From Rs1 sp000416275 (GTDB lineage: Bacteria > Pseudomonadota > Gammaproteobacteria > Pseudomonadales > Balneatricaceae), in assembly GCA_965243635.1 (NCBI GenBank), contig OZ251574.1, forward strand, positions 2,914,001 through 2,978,000: 64,000 nt of DNA, written 5' to 3'. The position numbers and the translations under genes are program-made. The notes beneath the pieces were generated by a model. It was not told the DNA's origin and searched no databases. It worked only from the letters and a program-made list of their open reading frames with translations. Shown here piece after piece: positions 8,488 to 17,637 of this stretch; the first letter of the stretch is position 1, and the number at the start of each line of letters is the position of its first letter.

Positions 8488-11184
8488 CTACGCAATTGAA
8501 AAGCTGAAGTGTTTGAAGTTTAGTCGACCCGCATCAATGATTTCATTTACTAATTGAACCGACTTACATAGTTCGTAATTTTCTAAAACTTCTTTCAACT
8601 CTATCAGTGATTCTTCGTATTTGTCTCCAGCACCTTTAATTAAAGGAATTAAGAACATACATATAGAGTGGTCTACAACCGACTTTTCGTTTACAAAACT
8701 AATATTTGAATAGGTAAGAGCAAATTTCTTAACCTGCTCTTTTCGTCGAGAGGTTAGATTTGCAGCTAACTTTTCTATGAAAATCTCATAGAGAACTTCA
8801 AGTTTAGTTTTTATATCCGCAGATATGATGTCTGAAGTACTTGGCATAAATGCTTCAACTATTTGGTCACCAGTACCTAACATCGGATAAGAATTATATT
8901 CCAAATATTCATCATCAAAATCGTAAGATACGTGGTCCGAGTTAAAGTTTATGAATGCACATCGGTTTATCACTCTAGGGGTTAGGCCTTCAACACTTTC
9001 GTCAGTATTAGCGGTACAAATATAACGAGTAGATAGAGGCACTGTTACTTCGATGCCATTGCCCAATAATAATAAACGATCTGCTTTATTATCGGCCAAA
9101 CCTAGTTGATTGCTCAAATAAAATTCAGGTGAACTTAAGTTAAATTCATCAAATATAACGAACGATATTGGTAACTCATCTGAAGGAACCTTGTTCAAAG
9201 CTGACATTAAGGGAAAAAAACCTGTAGAGCCAGCATCATATTTTTTGGTGATCGGATTGTAATACCCTTGCAGAACTTTAGGGTCAGTCCAACCTTTACC
9301 AATGTTGATGAGTGTGCTTAGGTTTTTATGTTCACTGCCAAGAGCATAAGTCAGTTGCTCAGCAAACGACGTTTTTCCAGTGCCTGGAGCACCTAATAAA
9401 ACCGTGAATTGATTTTGAAAAATAGTAGTTAAATAGGCTGCTAGATCAGATTTATCAATGTCACGTTTCATAGCAACAAATCGGTTATATATCTGATCAA
9501 TAATAAGGGATCTGGTGAGGTTATCTGCTGGGGAAACAGTAGGTAATTCCATCAACTCTGTAGATTCACTATCATCACTTCTATTTAAATGCTTATGATA
9601 ATCCCCTTCAACCAAATCAGATATTATTTGTGATTCTAGAAATCTAGCTGCGAGTGATGCAAGAGAATCTTGTAATTTTTTATTAGCTTCAGCAGTAGCC
9701 TCTGTAGCGGCGGCAACTTTTCCTTTTTCTGTTTCGAGCTGACCTTTTTGAAACTCCAGAGCCCCTGTAATCGCAGCTACATTGTCGGATAGTTTGTACT
9801 TTTCTTGTAACTCTGAAAGCCTCAAAGACAACATTTTAATTTCTTCACTTTTTTCAGCCGCCAATTCTTGGATGCTTTCAGAGTTCTCTAGTTGCTCTTT
9901 TTTTAATTTTAATTCTTTTTCTATATCTTCTAAAGCCAATTTCTTCGAATCTATGGTTTGAATTAGAGTTGTTTGTTTGGTATTCAACTCAACTAAACTA
10001 TCATTGACTTTATCAATTTTTTGATCTCTATATTGTTCTATTTCTTCATCAGCTTGTGATTTTCGATCTTGTATAGTTTGATCAATTTTTGCAAATTCAG
10101 CATTTTTATCTAATGAAAATCGTTTAATAAATTCCACTGGTTTTTGTTCAAAAACTTTCGTGATTTCAGAATCAAATATTTCGGAAGACAAAATTGCATC
10201 AATTAACTTTTTAGTTTCTTCCGCACTTTTATTAGTTTGTTTTAAAACTCTGGTAATGATTTGTTTACGTCCATCTGAGAGGTCATTGAGTTCACGAAAC
10301 TTCATTACAGAATCAATACTTACTTTCGCTGCCCCTTTATGTTTGAGTAATTTTGAGGCTTTACTGAAAATAGAATTGATTGAAATAGTATCGTATTGCT
10401 CGAATATATTATTATTGGGTACCTCTTCTTCATCAGTAAAAATCAATCCAATATTTATAGCATAAAGAACTGATTCACCTGAAACAGTCCTATATCTCAG
10501 GTTTTCATTTTTATATTTGTCTTTAAAGTCAATTTTATAGGTACTATAGTCACTGACCTTTTTACCCTTCATAAAAGATATTTTTAAAGGGTTAGGTAAC
10601 TCAAACCCATGAATCTTATTGTCTGGTTTATCAAAAAGTGGACCAAAGAACTGCTCATCATCCAAGAAAAAGGATAATGGGGTTCCGGAAAGAGTCGTGT
10701 TTTCTTTTTTAGAAAGGTGAAGAAATTTTTCTCCATTGATAATATCATCTGTTATGTTATCAATTTCACTTGATTCATATACACGTGCAATAAAAGGGGA
10801 GTTTTTGTCAATTTTTTGTTGTTGCTGAAATCCTTTGTTATCGAAATACGCACCAAGTAAACATTCTCCATCAGTAGAATCAATAGGGTGCGCTTGTACT
10901 ATAAATAACTCATCTTTTTTATACTTTTGAATATATTGCTCATATCCACCTCTGACAAATACTGACTCAATATTGTTTGCAGAAATATTTTGCCTATTGC
11001 TTAAAGATGTCGGGTCGTAATCACAAACTTTTCCGTTTACTATTTCAAATAATGCCCGAAGATATCCACTTCTTTCGTTACTACTCGAACCTCCTAACTT
11101 AACTATAAAGTATCGGTAATCAGGGTCTTGTTCTTGGAATGTTTTTTTTATGAGAGCGTCTGATTTTTGAAATAGCTTTTGCAT
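8488..11184 (-). CDS. Coiled-coil AAA+ ATPase, McrB/MoxR-like
   Basis: An 898-residue protein. Residues 1-350 are a soluble region I cannot assign. About 360-515 is a long charged, heptad-rich coiled coil. About 560-800 is an AAA+ module: Walker A GAPGTGKTS (598-606), Walker B FVIFDEFN (675-682), sensor asparagine in CTANTDES (N726) and candidate arginine fingers R737 and R741. The NTD motif after Walker B resembles the McrB signature, so it may be a GTPase or an ATPase. The DUF2357 nuclease gene follows at 7 bases. The architecture recalls coiled-coil McrBC relatives (CoCoNuT-type systems). The start is an ATG with AGGAAAA upstream. Likely role: motor that loads or activates the nuclease partner. 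Confidence 0.75.
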   Translation of the reverse strand: MQKLFQKSDALIKKTFQEQDPDYRYFIVKLGGSSSNERSGYLRALFEIVNGKVCDYDPTSLSNRQNISANNIESVFVRGGYEQYIQKYKKDELFIVQAHPIDSTDGECLLGAYFDNKGFQQQQKIDKNSPFIARVYESSEIDNITDDIINGEKFLHLSKKENTTLSGTPLSFFLDDEQFFGPLFDKPDNKIHGFELPNPLKISFMKGKKVSDYSTYKIDFKDKYKNENLRYRTVSGESVLYAINIGLIFTDEEEVPNNNIFEQYDTISINSIFSKASKLLKHKGAAKVSIDSVMKFRELNDLSDGRKQIITRVLKQTNKSAEETKKLIDAILSSEIFDSEITKVFEQKPVEFIKRFSLDKNAEFAKIDQTIQDRKSQADEEIEQYRDQKIDKVNDSLVELNTKQTTLIQTIDSKKLALEDIEKELKLKKEQLENSESIQELAAEKSEEIKMLSLRLSELQEKYKLSDNVAAITGALEFQKGQLETEKGKVAAATEATAEANKKLQDSLASLAARFLESQIISDLVEGDYHKHLNRSDDSESTELMELPTVSPADNLTRSLIIDQIYNRFVAMKRDIDKSDLAAYLTTIFQNQFTVLLGAPGTGKTSFAEQLTYALGSEHKNLSTLINIGKGWTDPKVLQGYYNPITKKYDAGSTGFFPLMSALNKVPSDELPISFVIFDEFNLSSPEFYLSNQLGLADNKADRLLLLGNGIEVTVPLSTRYICTANTDESVEGLTPRVINRCAFINFNSDHVSYDFDDEYLEYNSYPMLGTGDQIVEAFMPSTSDIISADIKTKLEVLYEIFIEKLAANLTSRRKEQVKKFALTYSNISFVNEKSVVDHSICMFLIPLIKGAGDKYEESLIELKEVLENYELCKSVQLVNEIIDAGRLNFKHFSFSIA

Positions 11185-11332
11185 AAATTTTCCTGATTAT
11201 TTTAAGTTTGAACTATATGATTTTTTGAGAAAGATATGGGACCGTAACTTTTTAAAAGTGTCCACGGGGTCTTTCCTTTTCCCCCCTACAAACATGACTA
11301 ACAAAAAGGTACTCCATCAGTCACACTCCACA

Positions 11333-12382
11333 CTAAACAACCAAGCCAATAACAACCTCACATTCCTGACAGCTAAGCGTATAAATCTCTCTTTTTTTAC
11401 TCACCTTGGTTTTTTTACTTTTACAACTCGGGCAGGCCTGCTTCATCGATGTATTACCACTGCAATTATCGCAGACCGTGTAATAGCCATACTTCCCGTA
11501 ACTTGCAGTTAGCTTTGGCCCTAGCCCACATTTTTTACAGGTTAATTGCAGTTTTTTTATGGGAGAAGGTGAAGCAGCAGCCTCTAATATAGATGCTTCT
11601 TTATCTGTAGGTGCCTGCCAAACAACCTCATTATCTAAGACTGATGTGCTTAAAACTGAGGATGTTTTATCTACTGTAATATTGAGATCTGGAACGGTGC
11701 TAAGTTGCGGCGTAATTTTTCTGCTGGCTTTCTCGACAACATCCTGAGATAAGATAAAGTTGCAGATAGTCGCCATTTCCGATGGTTTGAATTTTGGCCG
11801 GGATTCGATAATATTAATGGCATTCAAAATCTTGTTTCTTAATTTCATTATTGAATTTAATTTTTCAACCAAAAACTCTGACTTAACGATCTGCTTTGAT
11901 ATTTTGTTGGGCATTGCCTTGCGGTCAATAATTGCATTACTTGAAACCGCACATAAATTATCCCAACAGCGACCGCCAAAACCTTCCTGCCTTAGCCCTA
12001 ATACTTTTCCGAGCATTTCAGCTTTATGTTCAAATAACATTTCCCTAAACAACCGCTGCTGTAGCTCAACTTGCTTGATCGGAGATGGCATGCCCTGCCA
12101 TTTGCTGTTGTAACTGCGCGTCCACTCTTCCTCTGCATTGACCTTCACTTCACCGGTAATGCTTTTAGACTCGATCAATACAAATCCATAGGGGTAAAAG
12201 ACCAAGTGGTCTATCTGTGCCGTCTCTTGGTTGTGCCTAAATTTTAGATCGTTAAATACAAACACTTGCTCATGGTCTTTAAAGGCCCGCCGCAAATAAA
12301 ATGCGACATCAAGCTCTTGTTTAATACCGGCTTTTTCTTTTGCTGAACTCCCAGATTTAGCCGCTTTATCTTTGATAATCAA
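11333..12382 (-). CDS. NERD-domain nuclease with C-terminal zinc ribbons
   Basis: A 349-residue protein. The N-terminal NERD domain shows the nuclease core (QIDHLVFYPYGFVLIESKS: D, then E-x-K) and a following W-x-R-S motif. About residues 280-349 hold cysteine pairs forming zinc ribbons (C-K-K-C...C-D-N-C, then C-P-S-C...C-Q-E-C). In-frame sequence upstream meets a stop, leaving TTG at 12382 as the practical start. It lies 148 bases upstream of the coiled-coil AAA+ gene on the same strand and may be a third component of that module. NERD proteins are predicted DNA-processing nucleases. The family call is good; the link to the neighbours is inference. Confidence 0.8.
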   Translation of the reverse strand: MIIKDKAAKSGSSAKEKAGIKQELDVAFYLRRAFKDHEQVFVFNDLKFRHNQETAQIDHLVFYPYGFVLIESKSITGEVKVNAEEEWTRSYNSKWQGMPSPIKQVELQQRLFREMLFEHKAEMLGKVLGLRQEGFGGRCWDNLCAVSSNAIIDRKAMPNKISKQIVKSEFLVEKLNSIMKLRNKILNAINIIESRPKFKPSEMATICNFILSQDVVEKASRKITPQLSTVPDLNITVDKTSSVLSTSVLDNEVVWQAPTDKEASILEAAASPSPIKKLQLTCKKCGLGPKLTASYGKYGYYTVCDNCSGNTSMKQACPSCKSKKTKVSKKREIYTLSCQECEVVIGLVV

Positions 12383-12658
12383 AATTTAAATCCATCTAAT
12401 GCCGCCTTGTCAGAGTTTTAAAACAAAACGTTACAAACTCAACGAGCGCAGCAAAACAGCGCTCATCCCTTTTATTAAAGATCAACACTAACATATTGGT
12501 TTTTAAAAATCTTGAATAATTACAGATAGTTATGTTGCATTTAGACAACAGTTTTACTGTATACTTATCTAAATTGAATATATGAGCGAGCTACGAGCTT
12601 TGAGCTACGAGTGCAGTCTTTACGCTTGTAACCTTTTATGTGACACCAGCTACATCGC

Positions 12659-13057
12659 CTAAAACTGCTGCCTGAACTTCTCAGCCATTACGCCAAGCTT
12701 ATACATGATGTCTCTCGACCTAGCTTGCTCATGAGCATCGGGTGACAGGATCGTCATAAGCAAGTAGCAATTATCATCCATTACGCCTTGGCAATAGATA
12801 AGGTGATGATCACTGGTTTGATAAAACTGAATTTTGGTGAGAGGGAGTGGTTTATCTTCACTCCCTAAATGGATATGTTGAATTTCTTCGACTAACACGA
12901 TAGGTAATGAATTGGGGTGATCAAAAGGTACATCTCGGCCGAAACTGTCAGGGACTATCCCTGTCATTTTATAACTTTTAAAATCGTCAATCAGCGCATC
13001 AAGCTCTTCAGAACTTAATATTTGACGAATAATACTACTTTTAAATACCCGTATCAC
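12659..13057 (-). CDS. yafO: YafO-type toxin (mRNA interferase)
   Basis: A 132-residue homologue of E. coli YafO, a ribosome-dependent mRNA interferase. The match is visible along the whole length: RVFKS, LSSEELDALIDDFKSYKMTG, PDSFGRDVPFDHP, HIHLG, LIYCQG and KLGVMAEKFRQQF at the C-terminus. The start overlaps the antitoxin stop by 4 bases, as expected for coupled antitoxin-toxin genes. The length is normal and no key region is missing, so the toxin is probably functional. Repeats of the GAGCTACGAGCTT type lie just beyond its stop. Confidence 0.92.
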   Translation of the reverse strand: MIRVFKSSIIRQILSSEELDALIDDFKSYKMTGIVPDSFGRDVPFDHPNSLPIVLVEEIQHIHLGSEDKPLPLTKIQFYQTSDHHLIYCQGVMDDNCYLLMTILSPDAHEQARSRDIMYKLGVMAEKFRQQF

Positions 13058-13341
13058 TCTGAAAAGTCGCCTAACTCTTTATCTGAGGCAGCAAGCAGAC
13101 TAGCGCTACTATGTGCAGAAATCTGAGCAAGCCGAGCTTGAGAAGGTCTAAACCGGGAGGTTTTAGATTGAGACTCTATGAGCGCTACCATTTGCTCGTA
13201 AAGCTTGGCGCTTATCATATAGCCCGCTGTTTTATTATTAGACAGCACCGCAACCGGCTCATCTAAAAAGTAATCACACGGCTTTTTTCTAAGCTCTGTC
13301 ACTGAAACCGTTTTTTCAGCTAAAATTGATTGAATATTCAT
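13054..13341 (-). CDS. yafN: YafN-type antitoxin (Phd/YefM fold)
   Basis: A 95-residue antitoxin: ILAEKTVSVTELRKKPCDYFLDEPVAVLSNNKTAGYMISAKLYE is the Phd/YefM-type DNA-binding half shared with YafN. The C-terminal FRPSQARLAQIS segment matches the toxin-binding tail of YafN. It precedes yafO with a 4-base overlap. Such antitoxins repress their own promoter; a palindrome that could be the operator lies 21 bases upstream. Confidence 0.92.
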   Translation of the reverse strand: MNIQSILAEKTVSVTELRKKPCDYFLDEPVAVLSNNKTAGYMISAKLYEQMVALIESQSKTSRFRPSQARLAQISAHSSASLLAASDKELGDFSE

Positions 13342-13361
13342 AAATCACCACACACATAAAA

Positions 13362-13387
13362 GTACTTAATTATGTACATAATTGTAC
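13362..13387. promoter_or_regulatory. Palindrome upstream of yafN, likely autoregulatory operator
   Basis: AATTATGTACATAATT (13368-13383) is a perfect 16-base palindrome flanked by GTAC at 13362-13365 and 13384-13387. It begins 21 bases upstream of the yafN start. Phd/YefM-fold antitoxins bind short palindromes at this position, so this is the best operator candidate. Confidence 0.6.
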
Positions 13388-13450
13388 CCTCTATTTATTT
13401 TAATTCAAGTGGAGATCAATTGCGGGTTGCGAGCTTTGAGCTTCTAACTT

Positions 13451-14607
13451 CTAGCTTCTAACTTCCTCCCCCATCACCGATGCCAAAAACAACGTAAGCT
13501 GCTTGATATCACCTTTAACACTGCCCCCTTCCAGTGCTTGCATATACTCCTGACGTCGCTCTACAGGGATAATCAGCCAAGGATAACCACCTGCAGCTAG
13601 CATTAGATTCATGACAAAGCGGCCCATGCGGCCATTACCGTCAAAGTAAGGGTGGATGTATACAAAGATGAAATGGCCTAAGACCACTCTTACTGCTGGA
13701 TTATCTTCCTCCATTAATAAATCAAAAAGTGTTGGCATCATTTCTCTAACGGCTTCGCGGCTAGGAGGTGTGTACTTTGATTTTCTAATAAAAACAGACC
13801 CTGTTCTATACCCTGCTAAATTTTCTGGCTTAACGATGCCTGCTGCGACACTTGAGCCGAACAACGCCAAATACCAATCGAGGTGCTCTTGCTCTAAGAC
13901 TTCTCCTGGGTTCTCTCCATTAAGTACGCGAGTCATCGAAGCTTTCACTTTAACGAAAGCATCCCAATAACCTTTTGCAGCCATAGCATCTACATGCTGC
14001 TGATTTGCCGTTGATTGCTCTGCACTCCATTGCCCATTGCGTACTAACTCTATTAGTTCATGAGTGACTTTGTACCCTTCGATCGATAAAGAATGATATG
14101 CGTCAGCGACATAATTTTCTTCGACTGTCTGTAGATATTGTTCTACTTTAATAGGGCCATCGAGTGCTGCTGGGAAGTTTTCTATCACTACTGGTCTCAT
14201 TTGCAACCAGATTAAACGTATCCTATTCACGTAAGGTGACAACTCTCTACGTTTAAATAGCATTGCAGACTCCCCTGCAAAGGGGTCGATTTCTTTCACT
14301 TTAAGGTCAACGGCACTCATTCCTTTTACGATGTTATCTGCAATGAGGTTGCGACCGATGTTCCTAAAACCTCCCGCAAGTCGCCCAGCGGCGGCGCTAT
14401 ATTCCCCTTTTATTAAAATGGCCAGTATTTCAGAGGCATCAGCTATCATCGATAATGCTGTGCGTACCGCTATTGGCTGTTTTAGAAAATAGCTTTTAGC
14501 ACAGTGAACTAGCGCAGCCGGTAAACTATATAAATTTAAACCTTCGATTTTAGTGAGATAATTCACATCAGGCAGCGCTAAACGAACGTCAAACACCGAT
14601 GTATCAT
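13451..14607 (-). pseudogene. 3' part of split AbiEi-Fic gene: Fic AMP-transferase domain
   Basis: This segment carries an intact Fic domain. Counting from a GTG at 14596 (381 residues), the catalytic motif HPYFDGNGRMGR is at 315-326, and an inhibitory-helix motif S-x-x-x-E-G is at 169-174 (SLSIEG), marking a self-inhibited (class II) Fic enzyme that would AMPylate a target protein. The reading frame stays open upstream of the GTG (THDTSVFDVR) up to the IS200-like element. Joining it to the segment at 15254-15623 restores one frame of 508 residues, which resembles Fic proteins that carry an N-terminal AbiEi-type winged helix. The GTG fragment might still be translated alone, but no good ribosome site is visible. 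Confidence 0.85.
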
Positions 14608-15253
14608 GAGTAAATAATCCACCTTCTTAGAAGGTGGTTTTGCCTTTAACCCCCTAGAAGGGGGCGGTGCTTGCCCTCTTAGAAGGCAAGCTGGTTATCT
14701 CGTAATTCTATTAAAAATCTAATTGCTCTTGACGCTTTTCAAGCTTCTCTTGATGCTTGACATATTTCCTAATCATCTCAGAATCCAAGCCTACTGTATC
14801 TACACAATACCCTTTAGCCCAAAAATGATTGCCCCAATACGGTCGCTTTTTCAAGTGCGGAAACTGCTTAAACACTCTAATTGCAGTTCTGCCTTTTAAA
14901 GCTCCCATCAAACTTGAGATGGATTGCTTAGGCGGCACTTTGATGAGCAAATGAACATGATCTGGTTGCACGTTTATTTCGGTAATTTCACATTTTAATC
15001 GACTGCTATAGACTTGAATACAATCATAGACCTCTTGCCTGACTGCACCCGTAAGAATCCTGTATCTATATTTTGGTACCCAAATTATATGGTATTCACA
15101 ATGCCATAAAACGTGCGATAATTTTTCAAATCTACTCATGGTACTTTCCTTAATCAGTTATGGGGATAACCATTTAAGTTAATGCCATGCGTAGAGTCTA
15201 CAGGCAGAGCCTTTCGACGATGACCACGTCCTCAGGACGTGGTTTTATAACTT
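14608..15253 (-). mobile_element. IS200/IS605-family element (646 bp), tnpA only
   Basis: The boundaries follow from the interrupted host gene. On the minus strand the upstream flank ends TTTTATTC and the element ends TTTACTC, a pair of similar cleavage tags as seen in IS200/IS605 elements. There is no target duplication, as expected for this family. The left end has a perfect subterminal hairpin (15223-15243, arms ACCACGTCCT and AGGACGTGGT). The right end has three hairpins: 14619-14637, 14650-14664 and about 14670-14690. Only tnpA is present, without tnpB. Boundaries are inferred to within a few bases. Confidence 0.85.
14711..15139 (-). CDS. tnpA: IS200/IS605 TnpA, Y1 HUH transposase
   Basis: A complete 142-residue Y1 transposase. 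HUH motif H61-V-H63 in QPDHVHLL, catalytic tyrosine Y126 in EMIRKYVKHQE, and the family start HVLWHCEYHIIWVPKYR. Length and motifs match active IS200-type TnpA, which moves single-stranded DNA by recognising hairpins at the element ends. It is intact, so the element may be mobile and could excise precisely, restoring the AbiEi-Fic gene. Confidence 0.95.
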   Translation of the reverse strand: MSRFEKLSHVLWHCEYHIIWVPKYRYRILTGAVRQEVYDCIQVYSSRLKCEITEINVQPDHVHLLIKVPPKQSISSLMGALKGRTAIRVFKQFPHLKKRPYWGNHFWAKGYCVDTVGLDSEMIRKYVKHQEKLEKRQEQLDF

Positions 15254-15623
15254 GAATAAAATGGGTCGGTTGGTTTCGCCCTTTAGGAGAGCGAACCAAA
15301 AGCTGTGCAGGCACCATTTTTTCACCAATATGTAGATTTAGTGATTGCTCTGCAGATAGACACCATTGCTCCCCCAATCTTTCATTTAAATATGCAGCGC
15401 AGAACTTCCAGTATGATGTATACCAAACAGTACTATCACCTTGTCGCTCATCAGGCGCACTTAAAATATACCAACCACGCAATACTTCTTTTATGAAACC
15501 GTGTTTAAGTAATCGCTCTCGATCTGCTCTATAGAGCATTTTGCTTGGGATAGCGACTATTCCTTGATCTTGATATTGTTTTATAACTAGCAAAGATTTG
15601 GCTAATTTCTCAGAGATACCCAT
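15254..15623 (-). pseudogene. 5' part of split AbiEi-Fic gene: AbiEi-like winged helix
   Basis: About 123 residues of an AbiEi-type N-terminal domain: MGISEKLAKSLLVIKQYQ, then RERLLKHGFIKEVLRGWYIL, and later WCLSAEQSLNLHIG and QLLVRSPKGRNQPTHF. I choose the ATG at 15623, which matches how such proteins begin, rather than an upstream TTG at 15644. The frame runs into the IS200-like element and would stop inside it at 15198 after 18 foreign residues. The first base of the broken codon is 15254, and codon completion by 14607-14606 gives PTHFIHDTSVFDVR. AbiEi proteins are DNA-binding autorepressors, and three direct repeats lie just upstream. Confidence 0.85.
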
Positions 15624-15653
15624 TACTTTCAAGTTCCAATACAATTACATTAA

Positions 15654-15713
15654 TTAGCTTTTAGCGTATCATTCAATTAGCTTTTAGTGTTATTTTGTTT
15701 TAGCTTTTAGCGT
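15654..15713. promoter_or_regulatory. Three 14-bp direct repeats, 23-bp period, upstream of AbiEi-Fic
   Basis: TTAGCTTTTAGCGT occurs at 15654, 15677 (one mismatch) and 15700, exactly 23 bases apart, about two helical turns. A fourth partial copy may begin near 15723. They start 31 bases upstream of the AbiEi-Fic ATG, so the last copy is promoter-proximal. Evenly phased repeats of this kind are operator-like. The winged-helix half of the gene product is the natural candidate binder. Confidence 0.6.
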
Positions 15714-16049
15714 TGCTTGTTTTTAGATTTTAATCAAAAAATCGATTTTAACAGTGAGTCACACTCAGTGCGTGTCTAAGGTTAAGTTTTTACCGATTAA
15801 CTGTTTTAGCTTGCGGCTTTCGACTAGTTTTTAATCCCTCCTCCGTATGCAGCGAAGCCTATTTGGTAAAGCTTACTTCACAGCAGCTTTCCTTAAGGCA
15901 TGAAGAGGGGGAAGCCGCTTATTTGAGCATGGCTGTAAAATCGGGTATTGAAGTACCCGAATGGTTATTGCTAGACGCCCCAACCACACGAGGCCCTCCT
16001 CCATGCAAGCCGAAGACTAGAAAGACCCAAGAGTAGCAAGACCAACAAC

Positions 16050-17135
16050 CAAGATCTTAAGGGCCTTTTTCACCACAGAGGTCACAGAGGCGCTGCGCTG
16101 CACAGAGAAAACATTAAAATCAAGAAATTTAGAAAGACAACAAATCTCTAGGCCTTAATCTTTTAAATCCCTCCTCTGTGACCTCTGTGACCTCTGTGGT
16201 AAACCAGTCTTTTAAAGTCTTTTTTCACCACCGAGATCCACAGACACTGCTATGCACAGAGAAAACCCTAGAAGACTAGAAAGACCCAAGAGTTAGCAAG
16301 ACCAACAATCAAAACCCTAAGGGCCTTTTTCACCACAGAGGTCACAGAGGCGCTGCGCTGCACAGAGAAAACATTAAAATCAAGAAATTTAGAAAGACAG
16401 CAAATCTCTAGGCCTTAATCTGTTAAATCCCTCCTCTGTGACCTCTGTGCCCTCTGTGGTAAAACCAGTCTTTTAAAGTCTTTTTTAACCACCGAGATCA
16501 CACAGACACTGTGATGCACAGAGAAAACCCTAGAAGACTAGAAAGACCAAAGACTTAGCAAGACCAACAACCAAACCCTAAGGGCCTTTTTCACCACAGA
16601 GGTCACAGAGGCGCTGCGCTGCACAGAGAAAACATTAAAATCAAGAAATTTAGAAAGACAGCAAATCTCTAGGCCTTAATCTGTTAAATCCCTCCTCTGT
16701 GACCTCTGTGCCCTCTGTGGTAAAACAAGTCTTTTAAAGTTTTTTTAACCACCGAGATCACACAGACACTGCGCTGCAAAGAGAAAAGCCTAAAACCTAG
16801 TAAAACAAAAACCAAGATCTTAAGGGCGTTTTCACCACAGAGGTCACAGAGGCGCTGCGCTGCACAGAGAAAACATTAAAATCAAGAAATTTAGAAAGAC
16901 AACAATCTCTAGACCTTAATCTTTTAAATCCCTCCTCTGTGCCCTCTGTGACCTCTGTGGTAAAACAATCTTTTAAAGTCTTTTTTCACCACCGAGATCC
17001 ACAGACACTGCGCTGCACAGAGAAAACCCTAGAAGACTAGAAAGACCAACAATCAAAACCCTAAGGGCCTTTTTCACCACAGAGGTCACAGAGGCGCTGC
17101 GCTGCACAGAGAAAACATTAAAATCAAGTACAAGC
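16050..17135. repeat. Array 1: five higher-order copies of a CACAGAGG palindromic repeat
   Basis: CACCACAGAGGTCACAGAGG recurs at 16071, 16331, 16592, 16833 and 17075, giving periods of 260, 261, 241 and 242. Each unit has a second arm, CCTCTGTGACCTCTGTG, about 100 bases later, so each can fold into a long stem-loop. A related half-unit (CACCACCGAGATC...) fills the rest of the period. The sequence between the arms is also conserved. No gene is supported inside. Upstream (15720-16050) I see only degenerate non-coding sequence. Confidence 0.9.
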
Positions 17136-17241
17136 TAGGGCACGAGCTATTGAGTGCAATTTCAGGGATAAATGAACGATCCACATTATGGATGTCTTTT
17201 GGCTATTCTATGAGGGATATGAGGTGAGTCATTGTAAGATA

Positions 17242-17637
17242 TTAACGAGGATCTTGCTGTTGCCAAAGCCCATATAATATATCAGCAAGCTGTGATTCAG
17301 ATATTTCACTGATGATGGCACCCACCATCGCGTTCGCCAACTGATCGTTGTCATCCGTTAATTCATAATCATTTAATGATAAAAATTCTAGGCAGACAGC
17401 AAGCCCGGTACGTTTGTTTCCATCAGAAAACGAGTGGCTCTTTCCAATAGCAATCGCATATTTTGCGGCAATATCAAAAACATCATCTAGACCGCTGTAT
17501 ACAATCGCGTTATCTATTCGTCCTAAAGCTCCTTCCAGCTTAGCTATATCAATGCCCCCTTGAAGCCCTTTGCCTGTGGCAAGGATGAACGTATTTATTT
17601 CAATCACCCGTGGGGCAGGGAATTGAATAATATTCAT
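17242..17637 (-). CDS. doc: Doc-type toxin, Fic/Doc family
   Basis: A 131-residue Doc toxin with the catalytic motif H68-S-F-S-D-G-N-K-R-T-G78 (HxFxDGNKRTG). Doc kinases phosphorylate elongation factor Tu and halt translation. The family start VIEINTFILATG and the GLDDVFDIAAKYAIAIGKSH helix are also present, and the length is typical. The start ATG overlaps the stop of the small upstream gene by one base (TAATG), so translation is coupled. The stop lies just beyond repeat array 1. Confidence 0.9.
   Translation of the reverse strand: MNIIQFPAPRVIEINTFILATGKGLQGGIDIAKLEGALGRIDNAIVYSGLDDVFDIAAKYAIAIGKSHSFSDGNKRTGLAVCLEFLSLNDYELTDDNDQLANAMVGAIISEISESQLADILYGLWQQQDPR

Noticed and set aside
15198..15253. 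Native C-terminus of the AbiEi-like fragment (last 18 residues)
   Set aside because: This stretch is IS200-like element sequence, including its subterminal hairpin, and not part of the original gene.
16050..17135. CRISPR-like array
   Set aside because: Direct repeats are regular, but the sequences between them are also conserved and the units contain long palindromic arms. There is no cas gene in the window.
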